Shown here: positions 45,686-53,703 of the stretch, piece by piece
Numbering within the stretch: the first letter of the stretch is position 1
How the letters are laid out: every line of letters starts with the position of its first letter
Assembly (NCBI GenBank): GCA_016180815.1
Contig: JACPAN010000006.1
Coordinates: forward strand, 1-64,000
DNA: 64,000 bases
From: Elusimicrobiota bacterium
Lineage (GTDB): Bacteria > Elusimicrobiota > Elusimicrobia > JACQPE01
Direction: 5' to 3'
Notes under the pieces: generated by a model
What the model saw: the letters and a program-made list of their open reading frames with translations, nothing else
Databases searched by the model: none
What the model was told of the DNA's origin: nothing
Made by a program: the position numbers and the translations under genes

Positions 45686-47713
45686 TTAGCCCAGCAGTTC
45701 TTTGGCTTTCTGCCTTTGTTCGGCATTTCCCAAAAGAACAAGAACGTCATTGGGCAATAATTCTAGATCCGCTTCAGGATTGGCGATATGCGTTCCTTGG
45801 CTGTAGATGGCGACGATGCTGGCTCCTGTTTTCTCCCTGACGCCGATAGCTTTGATCGTTTTTCCTACCACCGAGGAATTTTTTGAAAGAACCACCTGCT
45901 CCGTCAAATCATAGAAGAGCGATTTTTCACCAGCCATCATCAAGATGGCTTGGCGCGTAGGCTCGCTGGTGGCCAAGCCCAGGATTTCATCCAGTAGTTT
46001 TTCCAACCGCTCCTTGGCTCGCTCGATTGGGCTTCTCATGAGGTAGGTCGAAACTGTCATGACCAAGGCAACAGCCATTAGCTGATAGAGAGATGTTAAA
46101 AAGGAAGCAGAGATCAACAAGAGAATCAGTCCCAATAGGCACATGGTGATTAAGTGGAGGATGTTGTAGAAAAGGCGAATGTCCAGATACTTAAGAATCC
46201 TGGAAGGCTCTCTTGCGGCAAGTCCGCGAGTCACCAAAAGAAGAATAAGGTGGTTGGCGTATTTGGAGATCGCCGCGAACAGAGGCAACAGCAAAACGGC
46301 AGAAGCCAGCCAAAGCGCAAATAGAGCCACTACCAGGCTTCCTTCCGGACCGATAGAAATTTCCAGGGCTTTGGAAACAATCTGAAGACCAAAAAGAATT
46401 CCCAAAAGAGCCGTTCCATAGACGATCAACCGAATCAAGTAGCGCGAGAGAATGGCCGTCTCCGGGGAAGATATTTTTTCCCGCTGGAGCTTGTCGACCC
46501 AGGCTTGATAGCACTCCAAGCCTGACTGAACCCGGGCTGGCATTATTTTCATCAGGTTTTCTACCAAAGGCTCGGCGTTGCGGATTAAATAGGGAGTGAA
46601 TAAGGCGGTGAGCGAGGAAACAGCTATGGCAAGAGGGTAAAGGAAAGGGCTTGTGATTTTGTGCGTTGCGCCAAGGCTCGCAATGACAAAGGAAAATTCC
46701 CCGATCTGCGCCAAGCTTACTCCGATCTTAAACGATGTTTTAAGATCATGGCCCGCAAGAAAAGAACCGATTGCGCCGCTGGCCGCTTTGCCCAGAAGCG
46801 TGGCCAGGGTTACGGCCAAAATTGGCCACCTGTAATCCCAGAGCATCCGTGGTTCAATGAGCATTCCGGCGGAGACAAAAAAGAGGGCGCTAAACATGTC
46901 CCTGATGGGGCCAATCCACTCCTCAATCTGGAATATCTCTTTGGAGGCGGCGATGATGGCTCCCGTTAAAAAGGCTCCCAGGGCGATTGAGAATCCGAAT
47001 CGGGCTGCAAGCAAAGCGCCCCCAAGACATAGTCCCAACGTCACGATGCCCATCGCCTCGCGGTTTTTGAAGCGGCCCACCCATTGCAAGAAACGGGGAA
47101 CGATCATGAGTCCCAGAGTTAAGAACAGAACCACGAAGAAACCAACCTTAAGCAAGGCAGAGATAGCGGTGGCCGGCCCGTTGCCAGTTTGGTAGCCGAG
47201 GCCGGAAAGAATAGAAAGAATGGCCACGGCCACAATATCCTCTAGGATGAGAATGCCGAACACCGTCTGCGCCACCTCAGCCTTCATCATGTTTAGATCC
47301 ATGAAGACCTTGATAATAATTGTGGTGCTGCTGATGGAAAGAATGGCGCCTAGAAAAATGCTGTCCATGCGGCTCCAGCCAAAAAATTGCCCAAGCTCAA
47401 AGCCGATCCAAAGCATGCCCAGTATCTCCAGGGTGGCTGCCAGAGCTGCCCGCAAACCTACTTTGCGTAATTTGGGCAAATTAAACTCAAGACCCAGAGC
47501 GAACATCAGGAAGACCAAGCCCAGTTCTGCCATCGTATGAATGCTGCCTAAGTCTTGAACCAGGGCAAAAGGAGGTGTATGTGGGCCGATGATTAAGCCG
47601 GCCAACAGATAGCCTATAACGGCCGGTTGCTTAAGCCGATGACACAAAAGAGTCATGGCCGCAGCAATGGCCATGACAATGGCGATGTCTTGAAGAAGAT
47701 AGGTGCCGATCAT
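45686..47713 (-). CDS. Kef-type monovalent cation/proton antiporter
   Basis: 675 residues. CPA2 family: an N-terminal hydrophobic region of about 12 membrane helices (residues 5-385) with the KefB-like first helix LLQDIAIVMAIAAAMTLLCH, the ALGLEF segment, and FFVSAGMLIE; then three more hydrophobic segments (about 410-545), and a C-terminal TrkA-C/RCK_C domain (about 590-675; NDVLVLLGNAEQ). The Rossmann TrkA-N domain of classical Kef is absent. It exchanges K+ or Na+ for protons across the inner membrane. It converges on the oxidase gene. Confidence 0.9.
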   Translation of the reverse strand: MIGTYLLQDIAIVMAIAAAMTLLCHRLKQPAVIGYLLAGLIIGPHTPPFALVQDLGSIHTMAELGLVFLMFALGLEFNLPKLRKVGLRAALAATLEILGMLWIGFELGQFFGWSRMDSIFLGAILSISSTTIIIKVFMDLNMMKAEVAQTVFGILILEDIVAVAILSILSGLGYQTGNGPATAISALLKVGFFVVLFLTLGLMIVPRFLQWVGRFKNREAMGIVTLGLCLGGALLAARFGFSIALGAFLTGAIIAASKEIFQIEEWIGPIRDMFSALFFVSAGMLIEPRMLWDYRWPILAVTLATLLGKAASGAIGSFLAGHDLKTSFKIGVSLAQIGEFSFVIASLGATHKITSPFLYPLAIAVSSLTALFTPYLIRNAEPLVENLMKIMPARVQSGLECYQAWVDKLQREKISSPETAILSRYLIRLIVYGTALLGILFGLQIVSKALEISIGPEGSLVVALFALWLASAVLLLPLFAAISKYANHLILLLVTRGLAAREPSRILKYLDIRLFYNILHLITMCLLGLILLLISASFLTSLYQLMAVALVMTVSTYLMRSPIERAKERLEKLLDEILGLATSEPTRQAILMMAGEKSLFYDLTEQVVLSKNSSVVGKTIKAIGVREKTGASIVAIYSQGTHIANPEADLELLPNDVLVLLGNAEQRQKAKELLG

Positions 47714-47797
47714 AATTTTTTAGAGCCTAATCAATATATACCAGTTTAATAGATAAAGTGAAAATTTTCGTCGGCTTGTTTTGTTTTCGCTCAGTGT

Positions 47798-48682
47798 TTA
47801 GAATCTTGGATGCGCCTTCTCGCAGGCGCGGCGAAGAAACTCCGGCGAGACATGCGCGTACCGTTGTATCGTTGTGGAGAGATTCGAGTGGCCCAACATC
47901 TCTTGGATTACCCGGATCGAGGCCCCACCCTCAAGCATTGCCGTCGCGGCGCTGTGCCGAACGACGTGCGGCGTTACTCGCCCGGGGATGCCACTCCGGC
48001 GCGCCATTCTTTTCAATTGCCACCAAAAACCACCACGGGTTAGCCCCTGGCCCCTCGAATTAAGAAACAGGGTATCCTGGGGTAGGGAAAACCGCTTCGT
48101 TCGCGCCTCCAGGTAGCGAAGGAGGGCGTCCTTGGCCTTATTCCCAAAGGGTACGCAGCGCTCACGACCCCCTTTGCCCAATACGCGGAGCCAGCCTTCT
48201 TCGAGATTGACCTGGTCAATCTTTAGGCCAATCAGCTCCGATACCCTTACCCCGGTGGCATACATCGTTTCCAGCATGGCATGGTTTCGGATCGCATTAA
48301 ACTTGACGCCGGGATTGCTCAATAATTTTTCGATTTCCACAACGCTTAGGGGCTCCGGCAGGCGCTGTTTGAATTTGGGCAGTCGCATACCAGCGGTGGG
48401 GTCTGTAGCGGCGTGGCTTTCGGAACGTAAAAAACGGTGAAACTGCCGGATGGCTATGGCCAGGCCAAAGAGACTGGTATCTTTTAGCCCGGCGGCCTTT
48501 TGATTCTCAAGGTAAGCCAGAATGTCCTCGCGTGTCGATGACCCAGCCTCTCGGTATCTAGCATCCAGGAACCGTAGGTAGCCGCGGAGGTGATATTGAT
48601 ATGTGTTCCAGGTGGCCGGGGATAATCCCCTCTCCACCTGGAGATGGCGAATAAATTCTTTAAGCAAATTATCCGAGTTCAT
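47798..48682 (-). CDS. Tyrosine recombinase/integrase (XerD-like)
   Basis: 294 residues from ATG 48682, chosen because AAAGG lies upstream; longer starts run into the previous gene. SAM-like N-terminal core-binding domain (about 1-95) and catalytic domain with Arg 146 (ATGVRVSEL), Lys 170, HVVRH (His 239, Arg 242), LGHSNLSTT (His 265) and Tyr 275. All six active residues are present, so it should be active. Size and sequence are Xer-like rather than lambda-like. It is the last gene of the minus-strand module, at the border with chromosomal genes. Confidence 0.92.
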   Translation of the reverse strand: MNSDNLLKEFIRHLQVERGLSPATWNTYQYHLRGYLRFLDARYREAGSSTREDILAYLENQKAAGLKDTSLFGLAIAIRQFHRFLRSESHAATDPTAGMRLPKFKQRLPEPLSVVEIEKLLSNPGVKFNAIRNHAMLETMYATGVRVSELIGLKIDQVNLEEGWLRVLGKGGRERCVPFGNKAKDALLRYLEARTKRFSLPQDTLFLNSRGQGLTRGGFWWQLKRMARRSGIPGRVTPHVVRHSAATAMLEGGASIRVIQEMLGHSNLSTTIQRYAHVSPEFLRRACEKAHPRF

Positions 48683-49187
48683 GGTTACCTTTTGCCCAAC
48701 GAAGAGCTGCCGCATCAATTGTTTTAGCCCCGCGCCTCTGGGCTTGGCGAATCTTGTAGGCCACATAACCCTTTGCCCTATTAAGGGATTTCCTTGGAAC
48801 CGGTATCCCTGCTTCCCGCATACGGTCAAAGGCCCATCGTTCGGCTTCAAACTCCTCCACATGACGGGGTTTCCGTTTGGGCTTTGGAGCTATGGCTATT
48901 TGGGCTGGAATAAGGCCAACCGTGGGCAACGTGGGCCCAAACTGGGGCGTTGTGTTTGCCCTAACGTGTCCTAAGGCGATGTGGGCGCACTCGTGCAAAA
49001 AGATATGGAGAGATCGCCTGGTGACCGGACGCGGTGCCGCAATAACCTGAGGGCTATAGGTTCGGCCCGATAGGGTCTTTCTGATTCGGATGACCCGTAT
49101 GGATGCGGGCGTGTTGGCCAGCGCCGCCTCGGCGCAGGCTGTCCGCATTCGTTGTTTGGCTTCTTTGAGCTTGGCAATAGAATCCAT
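48669..49187 (-). CDS. HExxH metalloprotease-like protein (ImmA/SprT-like)
   Basis: 172 residues from ATG 49187 with GGGAGG upstream. LHIFLHECAHIALGH holds the HExxH zinc site, and EFEAERWAF supplies a plausible third ligand (Glu). ImmA/IrrE proteases that cleave phage repressors, and ArdC-type anti-restriction proteins, have the same pattern. The C-terminal 60 residues are basic. It overlaps the integrase start by 14 bases. I prefer an ImmA-like role but no repressor partner was identified with certainty. Confidence 0.65.
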   Translation of the reverse strand: MDSIAKLKEAKQRMRTACAEAALANTPASIRVIRIRKTLSGRTYSPQVIAAPRPVTRRSLHIFLHECAHIALGHVRANTTPQFGPTLPTVGLIPAQIAIAPKPKRKPRHVEEFEAERWAFDRMREAGIPVPRKSLNRAKGYVAYKIRQAQRRGAKTIDAAALRWAKGNHELG

Positions 49188-49203
49188 GTGGCATGCCTCC
49201 CAG

Positions 49204-49398
49204 TTAGGATTGGACCTTTTGGATCCGATAAAGCCTGTCGAGGCAGTATTCCTCAATCAGCTTGTTGGCGGCTTCCTTGCCATCTGCCTGGGCCACCGCC
49301 AGCAACGCCATCGAGCAGACGTTGTGCGAATAGGGGCCGTCCTGTTTAATGGCCTGCTCGATTTTCTTTCTGGCCCACTGAATTTTAACGCTTTCCAC
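49204..49398 (-). CDS. Small helical protein, unknown
   Basis: 64 residues, helical, one Cys pair apart (CSMALLAVAQADG ... EEYCLDRLY). It overlaps the next gene upstream by 14 bases, which supports translation. No family recognised. Confidence 0.5.
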   Translation of the reverse strand: MESVKIQWARKKIEQAIKQDGPYSHNVCSMALLAVAQADGKEAANKLIEEYCLDRLYRIQKVQS

Positions 49399-49918
49399 CG
49401 TCTCCCTCCTTGCAGAGATTGCAATTTACCTTGGAGCCTGTATGCTCAGAGTCTGGTCCATGCCGTCCGCGTATTATCTGCGTGACCTTGACCCGCTTCT
49501 TGTCATCCTTTAGAACCTGCCAGCCTTTTCTTTTGAACGACACCATGCGGGCCCGACAGTTAGCCCCCAGGTCCTTATTTTTGCCAAGGTCCCCAGCATT
49601 CTTGGCTAGTTCGGCCACAATCTCCTTGACCGTATGGCCGCCGCTGATCAAATAGGGATCAATGAGGGCGGCCAGAGATTCCGTTTTCTGCTTGGAGCCC
49701 TTCGCTCCCTTACCATTTGTTCTAAGATGGACGCGAGCAATACTGGTGATTTTCTTCTCATCGTAGGGTTGGAGTTCGTAATCCTTGGGCACATCGACTT
49801 GGTTGCCGGTGGTCAAGAGTTTGACCAGGATTTTGTCGCCCTTCGCGCCAACCACAACAATGGGAACACCCGTCTTGGAAAGATATTTCTTTCCGACTTC
49901 AGCTTTTTCTGCGTTCAT
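49385..49918 (-). CDS. Unknown protein with KOW-like start and helical core
   Basis: 177 residues from ATG 49918 (GGAGG eight bases upstream; a GTG nine bases earlier lies too close to it). The first 50 residues are beta-rich (GKKYLSKTGVPIVVVGAKGD), the middle resembles a small helical domain with SLAALIDPYLISGGHTVKE, and the end holds CNLC. Similar proteins appear in phages and integrated elements, without known role. Confidence 0.55.
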   Translation of the reverse strand: MNAEKAEVGKKYLSKTGVPIVVVGAKGDKILVKLLTTGNQVDVPKDYELQPYDEKKITSIARVHLRTNGKGAKGSKQKTESLAALIDPYLISGGHTVKEIVAELAKNAGDLGKNKDLGANCRARMVSFKRKGWQVLKDDKKRVKVTQIIRGRHGPDSEHTGSKVNCNLCKEGDGGKR

Positions 49919-50085
49919 GGTTTGCACCTCCGGTATGTGACATTACCCTTCTCATCAACCCTGCCCACCGCCTCCCATTTGCCTTGGATTACGCGATGAA
50001 CCAGCCGCGAGTAGAGGACAAGAACCTCGCGCCCTTCGGTTTTCTCAAGGGCCTCGAGCGCGTTATAGTCTTTGACTTCTTCCAT
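49915..50085 (-). CDS. Small unknown protein
   Basis: 56 residues from ATG 50085; an ATG 30 bases further upstream is possible. Beta-rich end (GRVDEKGNVTYRRC). Four-base overlap with the following gene and 23-base overlap with the preceding one. No family recognised and no clear ribosome site. Confidence 0.4.
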   Translation of the reverse strand: MEEVKDYNALEALEKTEGREVLVLYSRLVHRVIQGKWEAVGRVDEKGNVTYRRCKP

Positions 50086-50254
50086 GCATGACCCGCTGGC
50101 GCTCGAAGTATTCATGGGTGCCGTGGTCTAATCCGCGCCTAACGGCCTCCTTTACCTCGTCCCGCTTGTAGCCAAGTTCAAGAGCCCTGATGATTTGGTC
50201 GGCAACCAGATCGGTCAGGATTACATCCAGGACATCCTCTTTGGGCAATTTCAT
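50063..50254 (-). CDS. Small helical protein, unknown
   Basis: 63 residues from ATG 50254, GGGGGT upstream, ATGA overlap with the preceding gene. Helical throughout (VLDVILTDLVADQIIRALEL, then YKRDEVKEAVRRGLDHG), acidic then basic. Could be a small DNA-binding or regulator-like protein; no family recognised. Confidence 0.5.
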   Translation of the reverse strand: MKLPKEDVLDVILTDLVADQIIRALELGYKRDEVKEAVRRGLDHGTHEYFERQRVMHGRSQRL

Positions 50255-50505
50255 CGGCGCACCCCCTTCGCGCATTGCAGCAAGGCCAGAAGTTTCGTGC
50301 GAGCCTGATTGGAGAGGGTCGTGTCCGCCAGGTATTCATGGCCTTGGTGCAGGACCAAGGCGATTTCGCCATTGGCATTCACCACAGCGTCCAAGCGGCT
50401 GCTGATTCTGTAGGTGCGCTCGTCCTTGATTCTTTTTTGATCTTCAGGGTCAAGGTAATTTTGCCAGTCGGTGCGCTGGATCGCTTTGAGTAGTTTCCTT
50501 TTCAT
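50251..50505 (-). CDS. Small protein with DWQNYLDPED motif
   Basis: 84 residues. The N-terminal WQNYLDPEDQKR is closely like WRKYLDPEDMTP at the start of the 52516-52932 gene, suggesting that both carry the same short interaction element. A beta-strand region follows (VVNANGEIALVLHQGHEY). ATGA overlap on both sides. Function unknown. Confidence 0.5.
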   Translation of the reverse strand: MKRKLLKAIQRTDWQNYLDPEDQKRIKDERTYRISSRLDAVVNANGEIALVLHQGHEYLADTTLSNQARTKLLALLQCAKGVRR

Positions 50506-50726
50506 CGCGCCTCCTCTCGTTGCACCACGGCAACGGTCCGAATATGAGCGTCGCGCACCTTACGCACCCACACGCTTGCGATATGCGGGTGCTTGTCCAG
50601 GATGGCCTGCGCCGCCTGTTTGCCATCCCGCGGCGAGTTATACCACCGTTCGGTTTCCGGCAGGTCGATGCCATCGCCGGCCGCGGTGAAACTGCATAGT
50701 TGGATTTCCGCGTCTTTGAAGGTCAT
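50502..50726 (-). CDS. Small unknown protein
   Basis: 74 residues from ATG 50726, which overlaps the stop of the preceding gene (ATGA). Alternating strands and a helix (DGKQAAQAILDKHPHIASVW, then VRDAHIRTVAVVQ). No family recognised. Confidence 0.5.
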   Translation of the reverse strand: MTFKDAEIQLCSFTAAGDGIDLPETERWYNSPRDGKQAAQAILDKHPHIASVWVRKVRDAHIRTVAVVQREEAR

Positions 50727-50977
50727 GTCCGCCTCCCCCGCCATTCGAGTTCAAGTTTTTTAACCACGGATTCGATATCACCCTTAATCCGTTTTCTCAA
50801 AGGCGTGACCTGCGTCTCGGGTAGCTCGTCCTCAACCGCGATGTTGTCCCACTGCACAAATACCCGGCGCTCGCCCTCGCGTGTTGCAGTGCGGACCACG
50901 GTGCCCGTGAACTGGCCTCCCCATTTCGCGTCGCGCACCCGGTCTCCCTTTCTCAGGCCTTTTTGTTTGGCTTTCAT
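50723..50977 (-). CDS. Small KOW/SH3-like protein
   Basis: 84 residues. KGDRVRDAKWGGQFTGTVV and VFVQWDN give the small beta-barrel pattern of KOW or hypothetical phage SH3-like proteins that bind nucleic acid or protein. Charged helical C-terminus. Start ATG with AAAGGC upstream. Confidence 0.55.
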   Translation of the reverse strand: MKAKQKGLRKGDRVRDAKWGGQFTGTVVRTATREGERRVFVQWDNIAVEDELPETQVTPLRKRIKGDIESVVKKLELEWRGRRT

Positions 50978-50978
50978 C

Positions 50979-51164
50979 TTATTTGCCCTCGACTGCCAAG
51001 TATTCCGGCGGCATTGCTTCCCGGATCAGTCCTTTGATTTTTTTGGCAGCCTCCCAGGTTATGTCGAGCCTGTGGGCCAACTCGTCTGTGGGGAGGTCGT
51101 GAACCTCCTGTTTTAGCTCCATCATCAATGTTCTCGTATCCTCTTTTCTTTTTAGCTTCGCCAT
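50979..51164 (-). CDS. Small helix-turn-helix-like protein
   Basis: 61 residues. DLPTDELAHRLDITWEAAKKI is a recognisable two-helix DNA-binding pattern preceded by a basic start. GGAGGG lies ahead of the ATG. It may be a regulator of the small-gene run. Confidence 0.55.
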   Translation of the reverse strand: MAKLKRKEDTRTLMMELKQEVHDLPTDELAHRLDITWEAAKKIKGLIREAMPPEYLAVEGK

Positions 51165-51245
51165 CTTTTTATGCCCTCCTTTTGCCTATCTTTGCCCTGT
51201 CAGTCAGGACAGTTACAGCGACTTCGTAAAAGAAGCAAGGGGGGT

Positions 51246-51305
51246 CCGAAGCAACCCCCGGATGAGTGGGCTTCGAATCCGAGGGTGCTTCGGTGGGGTT
51301 GTTTC
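51246..51305. repeat. Nested alternative inverted repeats
   Basis: CCGAAGC (51246-51252) pairs with GCTTCGG (51287-51293); independently GAAGCAACCCC (51248-51258) pairs with GGGGTTGTTTC (51295-51305) with one G-T pair. The two foldings exclude each other, a layout that can act as an attenuator in the leftward transcript before the 51164 gene. The right arm overlaps the last codons of the 51304 gene. Confidence 0.4.
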
Positions 51306-51543
51306 AGGCCTTGGCGGCGGGATCTTTAAGGTAGCCCTCGTTGACCAAGCGGGCTGATATTGCTTCAAGACCCAGGCGATAAAAGCTGATTCCCTTCTCA
51401 GCCTTTAGTTTTTTGGCCGCCTCAAGTATGGGAGCCGTGATTCTGATCGCCCTAACGATCGGCCGATCTTCGGGTTTGGCGTTCTGGCCATTACCATTCT
51501 TAGCCTCACTTTTGACTTTTGGACTTTTCTTACTCTGTGGCAT
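51304..51543 (-). CDS. Ribbon-helix-helix-like small protein
   Basis: 79 residues. A basic, disordered start (SKKSPKVKSEAKNG) is followed by PIVRAIRITAPILEAAKKL and ISFYRLGLEAISARL, a strand plus two helices as in ribbon-helix-helix repressors. Probable DNA-binding regulator of the module. AGGAGG precedes the ATG. Confidence 0.55.
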   Translation of the reverse strand: MPQSKKSPKVKSEAKNGNGQNAKPEDRPIVRAIRITAPILEAAKKLKAEKGISFYRLGLEAISARLVNEGYLKDPAAKA

Positions 51544-51550
51544 TGGTTTA

Positions 51551-51766
51551 TTAACCTCCTTGTGATTTGCGATAGAACTTGTAGCCCCGCTTCTTTAGAT
51601 TTTTGACCAGGCATTGCCAGCAGGAACGCCGGAGATCGCGGCGCAGAAAATAATTAAAGCCATTCCAGTCGAGAGTGCCATCCGCATATACCTGGATGGA
51701 AAATTCATTCAGCAGTAGGGGCTTCCTATTTTTAGGTTGTTTTCCTACGGGCGGTTTCTTTGTCAT
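51551..51766 (-). CDS. Small basic protein, unknown
   Basis: 71 residues from ATG 51766 (an ATG nine bases earlier is also possible). A basic start, then strand-rich SIQVYADGTLDWNGFNYFL and a Cys-containing basic helix (RRSCWQCLVKNLKKRG). No family recognised. Confidence 0.5.
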   Translation of the reverse strand: MTKKPPVGKQPKNRKPLLLNEFSIQVYADGTLDWNGFNYFLRRDLRRSCWQCLVKNLKKRGYKFYRKSQGG

Positions 51767-51826
51767 ATCGGTCAAGGCGTATTGATTGCCTTGGCCTGAA
51801 GGACTCTACCTTCTAAGTTGGGGAAG

Positions 51827-52393
51827 TCAAGCGAAAACGGCGGGTTGGGTTTTGCGGTTTAGGCTGAGGAGCCGCTCAAACTTTTTGACCTGAAAATCCT
51901 GGTCTTGGATTTTGGTCAACGGCCTAAGACTACGTTCGGTAAGAGGGCCCATCCGAACGGATGGGAGCAGGGCCAAGATATGCTTCTGGATGGCGGGGGC
52001 TAGGTTCAGCAGACTCAGGACGCGGGTCAGGTAGGAGGGGCTAAAGCCTTGCTTTCTGGCCAGAGTGTCCCTTGTTAGGCCGGGGGTTTTATCCAACCTG
52101 TTCTTGAGCTCGTAAGCCAGCTTCAAAAGTCCTTGGATTTTGGGCAGTCGCGGCTGTCTATATCGGCGCTGTTTACCCCTGATTGCCCGGGCTTCCTCTG
52201 GGAGCAAGATTTGCCGTTTACCATTTGCCCCGTTAACTGCCCCAAAGTCGGCATTATCCCGATAAACCCAGGTTGGCAGACTATCTGAAGGATGAAATTC
52301 CTCAATAAAACGTCTTATTTGGTCAAGGGCGGTTTGTTTAGTGTCGGATTCGGGCAGAAGTTTTGAAAAGCGCTGATTTGTAACGGATTTCAA
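51827..52393 (-). CDS. ParB/recombinase-like helix-turn-helix protein
   Basis: 188 residues. Residues about 90-150 contain a helix-turn-helix of the KorB/ParB sort (LTRDTLARKQGFSPSYLTRV, LSLLNLAPAIQKHILAL), known from proteins found next to phage recombinases. The N-terminal 80 residues are beta-rich and basic. No nuclease or NTPase motif. Likely a DNA-binding regulator or partition-like protein of the element. Confidence 0.65.
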   Translation of the reverse strand: MKSVTNQRFSKLLPESDTKQTALDQIRRFIEEFHPSDSLPTWVYRDNADFGAVNGANGKRQILLPEEARAIRGKQRRYRQPRLPKIQGLLKLAYELKNRLDKTPGLTRDTLARKQGFSPSYLTRVLSLLNLAPAIQKHILALLPSVRMGPLTERSLRPLTKIQDQDFQVKKFERLLSLNRKTQPAVFA

Positions 52394-52515
52394 ATGAGAA
52401 CTCTAACGGTATTAGAAAAACCGTCGAGAAATTAAAAAATGAGAGAAAAAAATAGAACGGCCAGGGCGGCGAAATGTCCAAGTGGGCAAGGCGAAAAGAG
52501 CCGGGCGTTACAAAA

Positions 52516-52932
52516 TCATTTCGTAACGCCATTTTCTTTGAATTTTTTCAAAATCCGCCAAACCGCCGTTCTGGACCATTTGCCCGCGCGTTTACTTTCA
52601 TGATCCTCAAGATTCAACTGTTTGGCAATTTTTTCAGACGACCAACCTTGGGTGGCCAGTTCCTGGATTCGACGAATCCAACGCAACTCAGTCTCATTGA
52701 AGATTCGCCCCATCCCGTCTATTTCTTGCCCAAAGGGAACGCGCCCTTTCGCAATTGGCGCATGAGTAACCCCAGGTTGAGAGGAAGGGGTTGAGGTGGG
52801 CGATTTTATTTCCTCTTTTCCTTCATCCAATGCCATCCTCATGGCCGCGGTTGCCAACAATTCAATGACGCATTTCATACGCTCCGCAGGCGTCATGTCT
52901 TCAGGATCAAGATATTTTCTCCAGTTTTCCAT
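52516..52932 (-). CDS. Helix-turn-helix protein, resolvase-C-terminal-like
   Basis: 138 residues from ATG 52932 with GGAGG five bases upstream. NWRKYLDPEDMTPAERM lies at the start, a Ser/Pro-rich linker follows (about 48-62), and residues 80-135 form a helix-turn-helix resembling the C-terminal part of serine recombinases (RIQELATQGWSSEKIAKQL, WSRTAVWRILKKF). No catalytic Ser domain is present. It is the first gene of the minus-strand module and may regulate it. Confidence 0.65.
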   Translation of the reverse strand: MENWRKYLDPEDMTPAERMKCVIELLATAAMRMALDEGKEEIKSPTSTPSSQPGVTHAPIAKGRVPFGQEIDGMGRIFNETELRWIRRIQELATQGWSSEKIAKQLNLEDHESKRAGKWSRTAVWRILKKFKENGVTK

Positions 52933-53007
52933 AAGCACCTCCATTGCCCAGCCCAAGGCCGAGCCAGAGGTGGTACCTTCGTTCGAGGGAAAGGTCAAGG
53001 CTCAGGT

Positions 53008-53235
53008 ATGAACGCTCTGGAAAAAATAAGTTCGATGGAAAATCTGTCTTTGGCTTTGAACTATACTAAGGATGGCGCAAAGCGTTTCTTCCTGCCGGAC
53101 TTTTTCCGACATCAAGATTACGTGCATGAGAGCAAGAGCCTTCTCAGGGAATTATCGATCAGATTAAAGCGTAAGAGAGATCTTCTTCTGAATTTTTTCA
53201 AGACGCCGAAAGCGGCTTTGCGAATCGTCCGTTGA
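53008..53235 (+). CDS. Short unknown gene near the module border
   Basis: 75 residues, rightward and so opposite to its neighbours. Helical, with aromatic and basic residues (RFFLPDFFRHQDYVHESK). No ribosome site of note. It could be a remnant of a longer gene cut by integration; I do not recognise the family, and it may not be expressed. Confidence 0.3.
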   Translation: MNALEKISSMENLSLALNYTKDGAKRFFLPDFFRHQDYVHESKSLLRELSIRLKRKRDLLLNFFKTPKAALRIVR

Positions 53236-53346
53236 ACCAGAGTTTGATGGAGGCATGCCATGTCCTCCATGTTGTGACCATGCCCGTAGGCCCGTCAAAC
53301 TCATTAAGATCGCAAATAACACCGCTTTTCGCGTTCGCATTGAACC

Positions 53347-53703
53347 CTAGCGCTTCTCCAGATTCATTCCGCATTTAGGGCAACGGCTGTCTTTGGTTTG
53401 GACTCCGCTATAGTCGCCCATTGGGCAGGCATAGGCCGCTTTTTTGGTTGTCCCGTCGGCCATCTGAAGCGCCGCGTCTTGAATTTTTTTGACGACATTC
53501 GGATTTTTCGAGGTGATATGAATCACTGCGCCGGATTCAATGGTGTCTACGCGAACATCCGCCCCTTCAACTTTCATGGGGCAGACAGGATGCGGGCGCG
53601 GCTTTTCTTTAGGCGCGCCAGTTTCAGCGAGCGCCGCTAATGCCAGAACCGCTGCCAACAGCGTCGCGCTGGACAACATTCTTATTTTTGTTTGCTGGAG
53701 CAT
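53347..53703 (-). CDS. Periplasmic heavy-metal-binding-domain protein
   Basis: 118 residues, AAGGAGG eight bases before the ATG. A signal peptide (about 1-26, LLAAVLALAALAE) is followed by a region with VCPMKVEGADV, then a C-terminal heavy-metal-binding motif: YACPMGDYSG ... SRCPKCGMNL, typical of Cu/Ag efflux-associated proteins. It probably binds copper or another soft metal in the periplasm. Its start overlaps the preceding histidine-rich gene by 80 bases in another frame, which is unusual. Confidence 0.8.
   Translation of the reverse strand: MLQQTKIRMLSSATLLAAVLALAALAETGAPKEKPRPHPVCPMKVEGADVRVDTIESGAVIHITSKNPNVVKKIQDAALQMADGTTKKAAYACPMGDYSGVQTKDSRCPKCGMNLEKR

Larger units (their letters stand above)
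47798..52932 (-). mobile_element. Integrase-bearing module of small minus-strand genes
   Basis: Thirteen leftward genes, mostly below 100 residues and chained by four-base overlaps, with helix-turn-helix, KOW-like and metalloprotease-type products, ending in a tyrosine recombinase next to a chromosomal antiporter gene. This is the form of a phage early/regulatory arm or of a small integrated satellite. I found no convincing attachment repeats in the flanks at 47714-47797 and 52933-53350. Confidence 0.6.

Noticed and set aside
47714-47797. Attachment site beside the integrase
   Set aside because: I compared it by eye with 52933-53350 and found no direct repeat of useful length.
53008-53235. 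Possible start of a reverse transcriptase or retron gene
   Set aside because: The frame is only 75 residues and shows no RT catalytic motif. It stays an unknown short gene.
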